Part shown: positions 15,996 to 24,020 of the stretch, piece by piece
Layout: each line of letters opens with the position of its first letter
Position numbering within the stretch: position 1 is the stretch's first letter
Assembly (NCBI GenBank): GCA_038118725.1
Contig: JAYOIK010000018.1
Span: 8,044 to 72,043, forward strand
Source of the DNA: JADHLJ01 sp038118725
GTDB lineage: Bacteria; Pseudomonadota; Alphaproteobacteria; Thalassobaculales; Thalassobaculaceae
Direction of reading: 5' to 3'
DNA length: 64,000 nt
Notes under the pieces: model-generated
Told to the model about the DNA's origin: nothing
Seen by the model: only the letters and a program-made list of their open reading frames with translations
The model's database searches: none
Program-made: the position numbers and the translations under genes

Positions 15996-16748
15996 TCAAT
16001 CCGTCAGCCGCATCCGGATCGGCCCCTCGGCCCGGCCCTCCAGCATCTGCGCGAGATAGGGGTCGTCGGCCTTCCCGGCATCGGCGCTGTCGCCCTGCCA
16101 GCGAATGACCCCGTCATACAGCATCGCGATCCGGTCAAAGCGCGTCCGCGCGGCGTGCATGTTGCCGGTGATGGCGAGCACGGTGGCGCCGCGACCCTCG
16201 ACATCGGCCTCGACGCTGGCCTCGATCAGATCCAGAATCGCGTTGGTGAGGATCGGGTCCAGCCCGGCGGTCGGGTCGTCCAGGATCAGCAGCTCCGGGT
16301 TGCCGGCCATCGCCCGGGCGACGCCGACGCGCTTCTGCATGCCGCCGGAAAGCTCGACCGGATACAGCATCGCCATTTCCTCCGTAAGGCCGACATCCAG
16401 CAGCCGCGCGATCGACCGGTCCCGCGCTTCGGCGGCGGGCATATCGTGGCTGTTAATCAGAGGAAAGGCCACGTTCTCCCAGACCTTCATGCTGTCGAAC
16501 AGGGCGTTCTGCTGGAATAGAACCCCGATCCGCCTTGTGTCCGCGACCTCGATGCCACCGATACGGACAGCGCCCGCGTCACGCTCCATCAAGCCCAGAA
16601 TACAACGGATCAGCACGGATTTTCCGGAGGCCGACGGCCCGATCAGCACGGTGGACCGCCCCGCCGGCACCTCAAGGCTGACATCGCTTAAGACCACCTT
16701 GTCACCAAAGGCTTTGGCAAGGTGGGTGATGGAGACATCAAGGGACAT
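15996..16748 (-). CDS. ABC transporter ATP-binding protein, MlaF-like, with altered catalytic residues
   Basis: Cytoplasmic ATPase of the phospholipid-trafficking (Mla) type, 250 aa. Walker A is GPSASGKS at 37-44, the Mla-type segment FQQNALFDSMKVWENVAF starts at 78, the signature is LSGGM at 133-137 and Walker B is LLILDD at 153-158. Two positions are odd: the catalytic Glu after Walker B is Asp158, and the H-loop, normally THD, reads TGN at 195-197. No permease (MlaE) or MCE (MlaD) gene is near, so it is an orphan. It may be a specialised paralogue or a poor hydrolyser. Confidence 0.85.
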   Translation of the reverse strand: MSLDVSITHLAKAFGDKVVLSDVSLEVPAGRSTVLIGPSASGKSVLIRCILGLMERDAGAVRIGGIEVADTRRIGVLFQQNALFDSMKVWENVAFPLINSHDMPAAEARDRSIARLLDVGLTEEMAMLYPVELSGGMQKRVGVARAMAGNPELLILDDPTAGLDPILTNAILDLIEASVEADVEGRGATVLAITGNMHAARTRFDRIAMLYDGVIRWQGDSADAGKADDPYLAQMLEGRAEGPIRMRLTD

Positions 16749-16929
16749 AGCGCACGCGGGCCTCTCGTCGGTATCCCGTGGATTATCCGCCCGCCCCGCC
16801 CAAGGTCAATGACCGTGGTGGCCCGTGCGTTTCATCCGCCGCCGCGGACGGGTCGCTTCTATCGTGAACAGGCCGGACTAATCCCAGACGCGATCTCCCG
16901 AAGCTGCAACCGCGTGATATCGTCGCCCG

Positions 16930-17460
16930 ATGTTCCGTATCGTTAAAGCCATCGATCGATTTTCCTCAAGCCTCGGGGTCGCCGCCGCGACCCTTGTGGT
17001 GCCGCTGGGGCTGATCATGACCTATGAGGCGCTGGCGCGGTTCGCGCTCAACCTGCCGACCTTCTGGGCCTATGAGTTGAGCTACATGATCACGGGAGCG
17101 CATTTCGCCCTGGGCATCGCCTTGGTCACCCGGCGGGGCGAGCATATCCGCATCGATTTCATCTATGCCCGTATGTCCGCGCGCGGCAAGGCGATCTTGG
17201 ACTTCATGATCCTGCTGTGCTGCATGGTGCCGGTCATGAGCTGGGTGGCGGCGGAACTCGTGGATTACGCGATCGGCGCCTGGGCGGGCGAGGAGCGTTC
17301 CGGGGAATCCGGTTGGAACCCGGTGGTCTGGCCGGCGCGCGCGGCCGTGGCCTTCGGGTTCGTGGCCTTCGCGGTGCAGCTGCTCGCCGAAACGGTGAAG
17401 ACCGGCGCCGTCGCGCTCGGGTTCTCGGTCCCGGCCGGTGAAGACGGGGAGGTCAACTGA
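16930..17460 (+). CDS. TRAP transporter small permease (DctQ type)
   Basis: Inner-membrane subunit of a tripartite periplasmic carboxylate transporter, 176 aa with four hydrophobic segments. The segment FWAYELSYMITGAHFALGIA and the RRGEHIRIDF motif are characteristic of DctQ. It is followed after 5 nt by the large permease. The family normally works with a periplasmic binding protein (DctP), which does not occur anywhere in this window. Confidence 0.9.
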   Translation: MFRIVKAIDRFSSSLGVAAATLVVPLGLIMTYEALARFALNLPTFWAYELSYMITGAHFALGIALVTRRGEHIRIDFIYARMSARGKAILDFMILLCCMVPVMSWVAAELVDYAIGAWAGEERSGESGWNPVVWPARAAVAFGFVAFAVQLLAETVKTGAVALGFSVPAGEDGEVN

Positions 17461-17465
17461 CCCCC

Positions 17466-18776
17466 GTGGATATCGTCACCTGGATGTTTCCGGTTCTGCT
17501 GACCCTGATCTTTCTCGGGGTGCCGATCGCCTATGCCCTGATGTCGACGGCGTTTGTCTTCGGCATCATGCGGTTCGGCGAGAACGCGGTGCTGGTCTTC
17601 ATGCACAAGGTGGATGACATCACCGGTGCATCGATCCTGGCCTCGGTGCCGCTGTTCATTTTCATGGGCGCGATGCTTGAGAAATCCGGCACGGCGGAGC
17701 GGTTGTTCGAGGCGATTCATCTGTGGACACAGAGACTGCCGGGCGGCCTGGCGCTGGGCACCATCGCCATGTGCGTGGTCTTCGCGGCGTGCAGTGGGGT
17801 GATCGGCGCCACCGAGACCGTGGTCGGCCTGCTCGCGACGCCCGTCATGCTGAAGCACGGCTATGACAAGGGGCTGATCTCCGGAACGATTACCGCCGGC
17901 GGCTCGCTCGGCGCGATCATTCCGCCCTCCGTGGTGGTGATCATCCTGGCCTCGGTGGCGGAGATCTCGCTCGGCGACATGTTCATCGGCATGTTCATCC
18001 CCGGTTTGCTGATGGCCGGTCTTTACATGGTCTATATCCTGATCCGCTGTTCATTGGATCCCAGCGCCGGGCCGCGGGTGCCGCATCCCGACGACGCCAT
18101 GCCGCTCGCCGACAAGCTCAAAATGACCGGCACCGCGTTGTTCCCACCCCTGCTTTTGATCGTCGCGGTGCTGGGCAGCATCATGGCCGGTATCGCGGTG
18201 CCGACCGAGGCGGCCGCCGTGGGCGCCGTCGGCACCACCTTGATGACGGTCGCCTACGGGACCTTCAGCTGGGCCGTGATGCGCGAGGCCATGGTCAAGA
18301 CCCTGTCGGTCACGGCGATGATCCTGACCATCGTCGTGGGCGGCACCATGTTCGCCAGCGTCTTCCTCTCCTCCGGTGGCTTCGACGCGGTTCGCGCGGT
18401 GCTCGCCTATTGGGAGCTGGGTCCTTGGGGGACCTTGATCCTGATCCTGGCGCTGGTGTTCCTGGCCGGATTCGTGCTCGACGGTCTGTCGATCATCCTG
18501 ATCGTCGTGCCCATCGGCTTTCCCTTGATCGAAAGCTTCGGCTTCGATCCGATCTGGTTCGCCGTGCTGTTCCTGGTGGTCAAGCAAACCAGCTATCTGA
18601 CCCCGCCCATGGCCGGAGCGATCTTCTATTTCCGCGCGATTGCCCCGCCAGAAATCACGCTGACGCATATGTATCGGGGCGTGGTGCCGTTCATATTCCT
18701 GGATCTGGTGGTCCTGGCACTGGTGATGATCTTCCCGGAATTGGCCCTGTGGCTGCCGGCTAAATTGCTGGGCTAA
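17466..18776 (+). CDS. TRAP transporter large permease (DctM type)
   Basis: Sodium- or proton-coupled solute channel subunit, 436 aa with about 12 hydrophobic segments, the usual length for DctM. Family landmarks include ASVPLFIFMGAMLEKSG near residue 58, GGSLGAIIPPS near 145, GIAVPTEAAAVGAVG near 240 and LTPPMAGAIFY near 378. Translation starts at GTG, five bases after the dctQ stop. A hairpin follows the gene. The substrate is probably an organic acid, which is family knowledge only. Confidence 0.92.
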   Translation: MDIVTWMFPVLLTLIFLGVPIAYALMSTAFVFGIMRFGENAVLVFMHKVDDITGASILASVPLFIFMGAMLEKSGTAERLFEAIHLWTQRLPGGLALGTIAMCVVFAACSGVIGATETVVGLLATPVMLKHGYDKGLISGTITAGGSLGAIIPPSVVVIILASVAEISLGDMFIGMFIPGLLMAGLYMVYILIRCSLDPSAGPRVPHPDDAMPLADKLKMTGTALFPPLLLIVAVLGSIMAGIAVPTEAAAVGAVGTTLMTVAYGTFSWAVMREAMVKTLSVTAMILTIVVGGTMFASVFLSSGGFDAVRAVLAYWELGPWGTLILILALVFLAGFVLDGLSIILIVVPIGFPLIESFGFDPIWFAVLFLVVKQTSYLTPPMAGAIFYFRAIAPPEITLTHMYRGVVPFIFLDLVVLALVMIFPELALWLPAKLLG

Positions 18777-18794
18777 ACCACCGCTCAATCGAAA

Positions 18795-18816
18795 AGCGGC
18801 TCCAGAGGGAGCCGCT
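18795..18816 (+). terminator. Hairpin downstream of the TRAP permease genes
   Basis: AGCGGCTCC and GGAGCCGCT form a perfect 9-bp stem with a 4-base loop, 19 bases after the dctM stop. The T-run is missing, but an A-run precedes the stem, so it could act on either strand or block exonucleases. The rebB-type gene ends just beyond it on the other strand. Confidence 0.55.
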
Positions 18817-18854
18817 CTCCGACCTGCCGCCGATGGGCGGAAAGAGTGAACCGA

Positions 18855-19148
18855 TCAGGCGCCGTTTTTCACGATCTGGTTCGGCACCTCGAGGATCCCG
18901 CCGGTTACCGCGCCGTCGGCGGAGGTGTCCTTCCGGATATTCTGGATGGCGAGGGCGTTTTGAACCGTCGGGATCGAGCCGACGAGGTGATTCAGATTCT
19001 GTTGGTTCACGTTGTTGGCGTAGCTGAGCGCGAGCGCCTGCGCGCCGGAGATGTAGAGTTGCGCGATGCTCGTGGCGGGTGCCGCTCCGACGACCTCGGC
19101 ATTCAGGCCATGGGTGTTGTCTCCGTTTTCAGTCTCGTTCTTCGCCAT
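18855..19148 (-). CDS. RebB-family (R-body / killing trait) protein
   Basis: A 97-aa protein with the RebB 'killing trait' domain: SIAQLYISGAQALALSYANN then VNQQNLNHLVGSIPTVQNAL, an amphipathic helical block of alternating small and hydrophobic residues. I chose ATG 19148, with GAGGG seven bases upstream; the frame is open to 19172. Reb proteins polymerise into R-bodies, ribbon coils that extend and puncture membranes, and are usually encoded as several paralogues in a row. Only one copy is seen here, followed upstream by a proline-rich gene on the same strand. Function is inferred from the family. Confidence 0.8.
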   Translation of the reverse strand: MAKNETENGDNTHGLNAEVVGAAPATSIAQLYISGAQALALSYANNVNQQNLNHLVGSIPTVQNALAIQNIRKDTSADGAVTGGILEVPNQIVKNGA

Positions 19149-19217
19149 GTCATCGCCCTCGCTTATTTCCATGTTTCCGGAAATCGTCGTCGATTTCGTG
19201 TTTGGCTTTCTGCTGAT

Positions 19218-19640
19218 TTAGACGCTCCCACTACGTTTTCGTGAACGAATTTTGCCAATTTTCTGTACAGGAGCAGGACTCGCGGTTTGTTGTTGGACCT
19301 GGTTCTCGAATTCGTCTTTCAAGTCCCCGATCAACTTGCTGACCTCGACCCGCACCAAAGCCGGAATGTCGGCGCGAAGGATGGCCTCTTGAATGGAGCG
19401 GTCCAGCGTGCCGGGATCGACCATCAATGTCGGTGGCGGCGATGGATAGACGGTTTGCCCATGATGGGGCGGGTATTGCCGCCGCCGTTCCGGGTAGGTT
19501 TGGCCCGGTGGATAAGGCGGCTGACCGGGCGTCGGATAGGGCTGTTGAGGCGGGTATCCGGCGATCGGACAGGCCACCATCCGGCGGCCGGTGCGGCTTT
19601 CGTGTTGTGCTTTGCCGGCAAAAGCTGGGATGATGGACAC
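19218..19640 (-). CDS. Proline-rich protein of unknown function upstream of rebB-type gene
   Basis: About 140 aa with two parts: residues 20-72 are rich in Pro, Tyr and Gln (PPQQPYPTPGQPPYPPGQ), and residues 75-125 are helical (LDRSIQEAILRADIPALVRV) with a basic end (KIRSRKRSGSV). I do not recognise the family. The start is uncertain: GTG 19640 or ATG 19580. It lies 69 bases upstream of the RebB gene on the same strand, and reb clusters often contain small uncharacterised partners, so a shared role is possible. Confidence 0.6.
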   Translation of the reverse strand: MSIIPAFAGKAQHESRTGRRMVACPIAGYPPQQPYPTPGQPPYPPGQTYPERRRQYPPHHGQTVYPSPPPTLMVDPGTLDRSIQEAILRADIPALVRVEVSKLIGDLKDEFENQVQQQTASPAPVQKIGKIRSRKRSGSV

Positions 19641-19675
19641 CCTGGCCAGAGCGTCACGTTCCCCAATTTGAGAGT

Positions 19676-20884
19676 ATGGTCTTGGCGTCTTCTCCGTTTT
19701 CGGTCCTGCGTGATCCTGGCTTCATGCGGGTCTGGGCTGTCGGCTTGCTCGGCAATACGATGCGGTGGCTGGAGCTTCTGGCGATCGGCATCTTCGTATT
19801 CGAGGTCACGGGATCGGCGTTGCTGGTCGCGGTGATGACCATAGCGCGTCAGTTACCCCTCGCGCTGTTCGGCACCTTCATCGGTCCGATCGCCGAGCGC
19901 ACCAATCGCAAGTACCTACTGGTGGCGGGATTCGCCATCATGACCGTCTCGTCTGGAAGCATGGGTTTACTTGCCCATCTCGAGGTGATCGAGATCTGGC
20001 ACATCCTAATCGGAGTGTTCGTCAACGGCAGCTGCTGGGCCTTGGATTTTCCGGTCCGACGCACTTTGCTGGGTGAATTCGCCGGGGCGGAGCGGCTGGG
20101 AACCGGGGTTTCGTTGGATTCCGCGACCAACAATATCACCCGCATGTTCGGTCCCTTTGCGGGCGGGGTGATCTACGGTCTGGTGGGATTGGAAGGGGCG
20201 TTCCTTGTTTCCTTCCTCGCTCATTTCGTCTGCGTGGCCATCGGTTTGAGCCTGGTATTGGCGCATTCCAAGACCAAGGCCGTGGTGGTCTCTTACCTGG
20301 AAATGCTGAAGCAGGGACTGGCGATCGTTCGCGGCTCGCGGGAATTGATCGGGATCTATCTCGTGACGATCATCCTGAACGTGTTCGGCTTTCCCTATGC
20401 CTCGATGGTGCCGGTCCTCGGGCGCGCCCGCTATCAGGTGGAGCCGGCGCTGATCGGCCTGTTGTCGGCGGCCGAAGGCGCCGGGGCCTTTGTCGGCGCG
20501 CTTGTCATCGCTTTTGTCGCCCGGCCCGCCTGGTTCAAGCGGTTGTATCTCTACGGCGCGATCCTATTCGTGTTTCTGGTGTTTTGTCTGTCTTTCGCGG
20601 CGCATTACTGGATGGCGGTATCGATCCTGCTCGTGGGAGGTCTCGGCATGGCCGGGTTCGGCGCGATGCAGACGACTCTTGTGCTCTCGCTTGCGCCGCC
20701 GGAGGCACGTAGCCGGCTGATGAGCTTGCTGTCGGTCTGTATCGGGTGCGCGCCCATCGGTTTGCTGAACCTCGGGCTTCTGGCCGATTGGGTGGGCGCG
20801 CCGATGGCTCTTACCGTGGTCTCGTCGGTGGGGCTTGTTCTGCTGGCGGCGACGGTGATCTTTATCCCTCAGATCCGGCGATAG
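19676..20884 (+). CDS. MFS transporter (EntS-like exporter family)
   Basis: Inner-membrane major facilitator protein, 402 aa with about 12 hydrophobic segments. The N-terminal pattern (SVLRDPGFMRVWAVGLLGN) and the IAERTNRKYLLVAGF motif A region are those of the MFS_3/EntS-like exporters. It is divergent from the proline-rich and RebB-type genes and convergent with the UDP-xylose synthase gene, the stops being 7 bases apart. The substrate is unknown. Confidence 0.85.
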   Translation: MVLASSPFSVLRDPGFMRVWAVGLLGNTMRWLELLAIGIFVFEVTGSALLVAVMTIARQLPLALFGTFIGPIAERTNRKYLLVAGFAIMTVSSGSMGLLAHLEVIEIWHILIGVFVNGSCWALDFPVRRTLLGEFAGAERLGTGVSLDSATNNITRMFGPFAGGVIYGLVGLEGAFLVSFLAHFVCVAIGLSLVLAHSKTKAVVVSYLEMLKQGLAIVRGSRELIGIYLVTIILNVFGFPYASMVPVLGRARYQVEPALIGLLSAAEGAGAFVGALVIAFVARPAWFKRLYLYGAILFVFLVFCLSFAAHYWMAVSILLVGGLGMAGFGAMQTTLVLSLAPPEARSRLMSLLSVCIGCAPIGLLNLGLLADWVGAPMALTVVSSVGLVLLAATVIFIPQIRR

Positions 20885-20891
20885 ACGCCGT

Positions 20892-21839
20892 TCAGGCCGC
20901 GACGGGGCGGAAATAGTCGATGGTCGCGGCCAGCCCGTCGGAGAGCGGGGTTCGCGGACGCCAGTCCAGAATTTCCTCGGCCTTGGTAATGTCCGGGCGG
21001 CGCTGCATGGGATCGTCGGTGGGGCGAGGGTGAAAGGTCACCGCCGCGTCCGCGCCGGCGAGCGCGCTGATCGTCGTCGCCAATTGGCGAACCGTGATCT
21101 CCGCGGGATTGCCGAGATTGATGGGCCCGGTTACGGAATCATCTGTTTCCATCAGACGGATGAGGCCCTCGATCAGGTCATCGACATAGCAGAACGAGCG
21201 GGTTTGCTCTCCGTCGCCATAGATGGTGATCGGTTCCCCCTTGAGAACCGCGACGACGAAGTTGGAGACAACGCGGCCGTCATTGGGATGCATGCGCGGC
21301 CCGTAGGTATTGAAGATCCGCGCGACCTTGATCGACAGGTCATGCTGGCGGCGATAGTCGAAAAACAATGTCTCCGCGCAGCGCTTGCCTTCGTCATAGC
21401 AGGCGCGCGGGCCGATCGGATTGACGTGTCCCCAGTAATCCTCGGTCTGGGGATGCACGCTCGGATCGCCGTATACCTCGCTAGTCGAGGCTTGCAGGAT
21501 CTTGGCGCGCAGTCGCTTGGCGAGCCCCAGCATGTTGATCGCGCCATGCACGCTGGTCTTGGTGGTCTGGACCGGGTCGTATTGATAGTGCACCGGCGAG
21601 GCCGGGCAGGCGAGATTGTAAATCTCGTCCACCTCGACATAGAGCGGCATCGTCACGTCGTGGCGCATCAGCTCGAAATTCGACCGCCCGAGAAGATGCG
21701 CGACATTGTCCTTGGCGCCGGTGAAGAAATTGTCGAGGCAAAGCACGTCGTCGCCCCTCTCCACCAGTCGGTCGCAAAGATGCGAGCCGAGAAAGCCCGC
21801 GCCGCCGGTTACCAAGATACGTTTTCTTCGTCGCCGCAT
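20892..21839 (-). CDS. UDP-glucuronate decarboxylase (UDP-xylose synthase)
   Basis: NAD-dependent extended SDR that converts UDP-glucuronate to UDP-xylose for surface polysaccharide. It has 315 aa from ATG 21839, which has GGGGGAG seven bases upstream; the frame is open far beyond this, but the extension is not protein-like. Landmarks are TGGAGFLGSHL at about 11-21, the substrate loop ACPASPVHYQYDPVQTTKTS, and the active site YDEGKR with the family-specific CAE next to it. No UDP-glucose dehydrogenase is adjacent. Confidence 0.92.
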   Translation of the reverse strand: MRRRRKRILVTGGAGFLGSHLCDRLVERGDDVLCLDNFFTGAKDNVAHLLGRSNFELMRHDVTMPLYVEVDEIYNLACPASPVHYQYDPVQTTKTSVHGAINMLGLAKRLRAKILQASTSEVYGDPSVHPQTEDYWGHVNPIGPRACYDEGKRCAETLFFDYRRQHDLSIKVARIFNTYGPRMHPNDGRVVSNFVVAVLKGEPITIYGDGEQTRSFCYVDDLIEGLIRLMETDDSVTGPINLGNPAEITVRQLATTISALAGADAAVTFHPRPTDDPMQRRPDITKAEEILDWRPRTPLSDGLAATIDYFRPVAA

Positions 21840-22034
21840 GGCGCGGCTCCCCCATGCCGATATCGTCTGGAACCTCTTGTAACTGGTTCGCGAGCCATTT
21901 CCGAAACGATTTCGCGCCCGTTGCCGTTGTCGACCGATATGTCTTGGTCTGGACGATGTTCCGTTTAAGCCTGTAATCTTCGCGGAACACGGTTTCGCCC
22001 GTCGTGAGCCGACGCGGGTGTTGGGGGCAGTCGA

Positions 22035-22448
22035 GTGGTCGAGGAACTTACGGCGGAGTATCTGGGGCGAAAGCGGGTTCTGATCGTCGAGGATCAGGAA
22101 GTCATCCGACAGATCGTCTGGAAAATGCTGAAGGATATCGGGTTCGGCAATATCGTCGAGGTCGGTGACGGCGCGCAAGCGATGCGCGAGGTCTTGGCGA
22201 CCAAGCCGGACCTGATCATCTGTGACATCGCCATGGAGCCGGTGGACGGGTTTAGGTTCGTCGAAGCGCTTCACGCCAGGGGCTTCAAGGACAAGGACCG
22301 TATACCGACGATTTTCCTGACCGGCCACACTGAACGCGAGATAGTCATCAAGGCAAAGCAGTTGGGCGCCGATGGTTTCCTGGTGAAACCGGTATCCGCC
22401 AAGGATCTGAAGGCGCGCATTACCTTCGCCATGAACCGCGCGGATTGA
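22035..22448 (+). CDS. Stand-alone response regulator receiver protein (CheY-like)
   Basis: A 137-aa single receiver domain with no output domain. The acidic pair is in IVEDQE (about 17-22), the phospho-acceptor Asp in IICDIAM (about 64), the conserved Thr in FLTGH (about 97) and the Lys in LVKPVS (about 119). It is divergent from the UDP-xylose synthase gene. No histidine kinase is near, so it probably receives phosphate from a kinase encoded elsewhere. Confidence 0.9.
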   Translation: MVEELTAEYLGRKRVLIVEDQEVIRQIVWKMLKDIGFGNIVEVGDGAQAMREVLATKPDLIICDIAMEPVDGFRFVEALHARGFKDKDRIPTIFLTGHTEREIVIKAKQLGADGFLVKPVSAKDLKARITFAMNRAD

Positions 22449-22616
22449 CGGCCCGGCCCGCGACCGCCGATTCTTTGTCATCATTGCGTCGCGGAGCCGC
22501 GATTTTCAGGTCACGGGAGTCGCGCGGAATCCCTGGGATTTGAAAACGAATCGCCGATTTCTCGCGATTCGTGTTGCCTTGACCCACAAGTATCGGTAGG
22601 CTCCTCTCACTGAACA

Positions 22617-22630
22617 CACCATATATAGTG
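22617..22630. promoter_or_regulatory. Near-palindromic AT-core element upstream of gcrA
   Basis: CACCATATATAGTG reads nearly the same on both strands (12 of 14 positions), about 60 bases before the gcrA start. The 241 bases between the receiver gene and gcrA contain no gene. The element could be a -10 region or an operator. Confidence 0.3.
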
Positions 22631-22689
22631 ATTTGGCGCCGCCATAAGGCGCGCCCGAGGATCACGTACCGCCAACAAGGGAGGCCCCC

Positions 22690-23085
22690 ATGGGTGAAGC
22701 CGCGCCGAGCGTATGGAACGAGGAACGGTTGGGAAATCTGAAGCGGCTTTGGGCCGAGGGATTGTCGATTACCCAGATCGGCTTGGAGATCGGCGTGTCC
22801 CGCAACGCGGTGGTCGGCAAGGTTCACCGCATGGGGCTGCCCAAGCGCCAATCGCCGATCGTGCGTTCCGACAAACCGATCGAGCCGAAGCGTCGGAAAC
22901 TGTCGCCTTTGACTTTCCAGGACTGGGATCGCAGCAAGTGTTGCTGGCCCATCGGTGATCCCCGGGCGGCGGATTTCCACTTCTGCGGCGAGAAAATCAT
23001 GGAAGGCCGACCCTACTGCGCCGAACACTGCGCCAAGGCCTATACCAGTGGCAACTCCAGCGCCAAGGACACCCAAGCGGCCTAA
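22690..23085 (+). CDS. gcrA: GcrA cell cycle regulator
   Basis: Alphaproteobacterial transcription factor that binds sigma70-RNA polymerase and methylated GANTC promoters to control S-phase genes. It has 131 aa. The N-terminal helix-turn-helix starts with VWNEERLGNLKRLWAEGLS and continues into ITQIGLEIGVSRNAVVGKVH (residues 8-47). The C-terminal sigma-binding part contains CCWPIGDP (about 79-86) and FCGE...YCAEHC cysteines, as in the family. Monocistronic, followed by an SDR gene with its own leader. Confidence 0.95.
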   Translation: MGEAAPSVWNEERLGNLKRLWAEGLSITQIGLEIGVSRNAVVGKVHRMGLPKRQSPIVRSDKPIEPKRRKLSPLTFQDWDRSKCCWPIGDPRAADFHFCGEKIMEGRPYCAEHCAKAYTSGNSSAKDTQAA

Positions 23086-23228
23086 CAAGCGCGCGATTGG
23101 TCGTATCCGCCGGCCGGGCGGGAAGGTGATGGCGGAGGGCTCGGCAACCGGGTATCAATGGATGGTCCTGATCAACATGGCGTCCCCGGCCACGCGCCGG
23201 GGTGCCAGACATCCATTGGAGTACCAGC

Positions 23229-24005
23229 ATGCGCTTGCGGGATCGTACCGTCGTGGTTACCGGCGGAGCCTCAGGGATAGGCAAGGCGATTTGCCTTAAA
23301 GCAGCCGCGGAAGGCGCCAAGGTCGTCGTCGCGGATATCCGCGAGGACCCACGCGAAGGCGGCGAGAACACCGTCGATATGATCAGCGACGTGGGTGGCG
23401 AAGCGGTCTTCATGACCGTCGATGTAACCCGCTGGGACGATGTTGATCGTCTAATCTCGGATACCGTCAGCCGATACGGCGCGCTCGACGTCATGGTCAA
23501 CAACGCCGCGGCGCATGGCGGCAAGGCGCTGCTGGAAACCTCGGAAGAGGAGTGGGATCAGATCATGGCCGTCGGCGCCAAGGGCATGTTTTTTGGCTGC
23601 AAGCGGGCGATCCAACAGATGATCACTCAAGAGCCGCGCGAGGGAGCGGAGGCCCGCGGTCGGATCGTCAACATATCTTCCCAGCACGGCATGATCCGCT
23701 CTCCCAACGACTTCGCCTATGGGGTGAGCAAGGCTTGCGCCGTCTACATGACCCGCCAGATCGCCGGCGATTACGCCGAGCACGGCATCGTCTGCAACGC
23801 CGTCGCGCCGGGCAAGATCCTGACCGGTAAGACCGGTCCCGCCATCGCGCCCGAGGCCATCGCCTATAGCCACGCGAGAACCCCGTGGCCCCGGCTCGGG
23901 CGGTCCGAGGACGTGGCCTCGGCGGTGATCTTTCTGGCGAGCGATGACGCCTCCTATATTACCGGCGAGAACCTGATGGTCGATGGCGGTTGGATGGCCA
24001 ATTAG
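23229..24005 (+). CDS. SDR family NAD(P)-dependent oxidoreductase
   Basis: Classical short-chain dehydrogenase, 258 aa. ATG 23229 is supported by GGAG seven bases upstream, although the frame extends to 23202. The cofactor motif TGGASGIGK is at about 11-19, NNAAAHGG replaces NNAG at about 86, the catalytic Ser is in NISSQHG and Tyr/Lys in YGVSKA. The end TGENLMVDGGW is typical. It precedes pepN by 15 bases and may share its transcript. The substrate is not predictable. Confidence 0.88.
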   Translation: MRLRDRTVVVTGGASGIGKAICLKAAAEGAKVVVADIREDPREGGENTVDMISDVGGEAVFMTVDVTRWDDVDRLISDTVSRYGALDVMVNNAAAHGGKALLETSEEEWDQIMAVGAKGMFFGCKRAIQQMITQEPREGAEARGRIVNISSQHGMIRSPNDFAYGVSKACAVYMTRQIAGDYAEHGIVCNAVAPGKILTGKTGPAIAPEAIAYSHARTPWPRLGRSEDVASAVIFLASDDASYITGENLMVDGGWMAN

Positions 24006-24020
24006 TGAGTTGGAAACACC

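Noticed and set aside
21840..22484. N-terminal extension of the UDP-xylose synthase
   Set aside because: It covers the antisense of the receiver gene; a strong ribosome site sits before ATG 21839.
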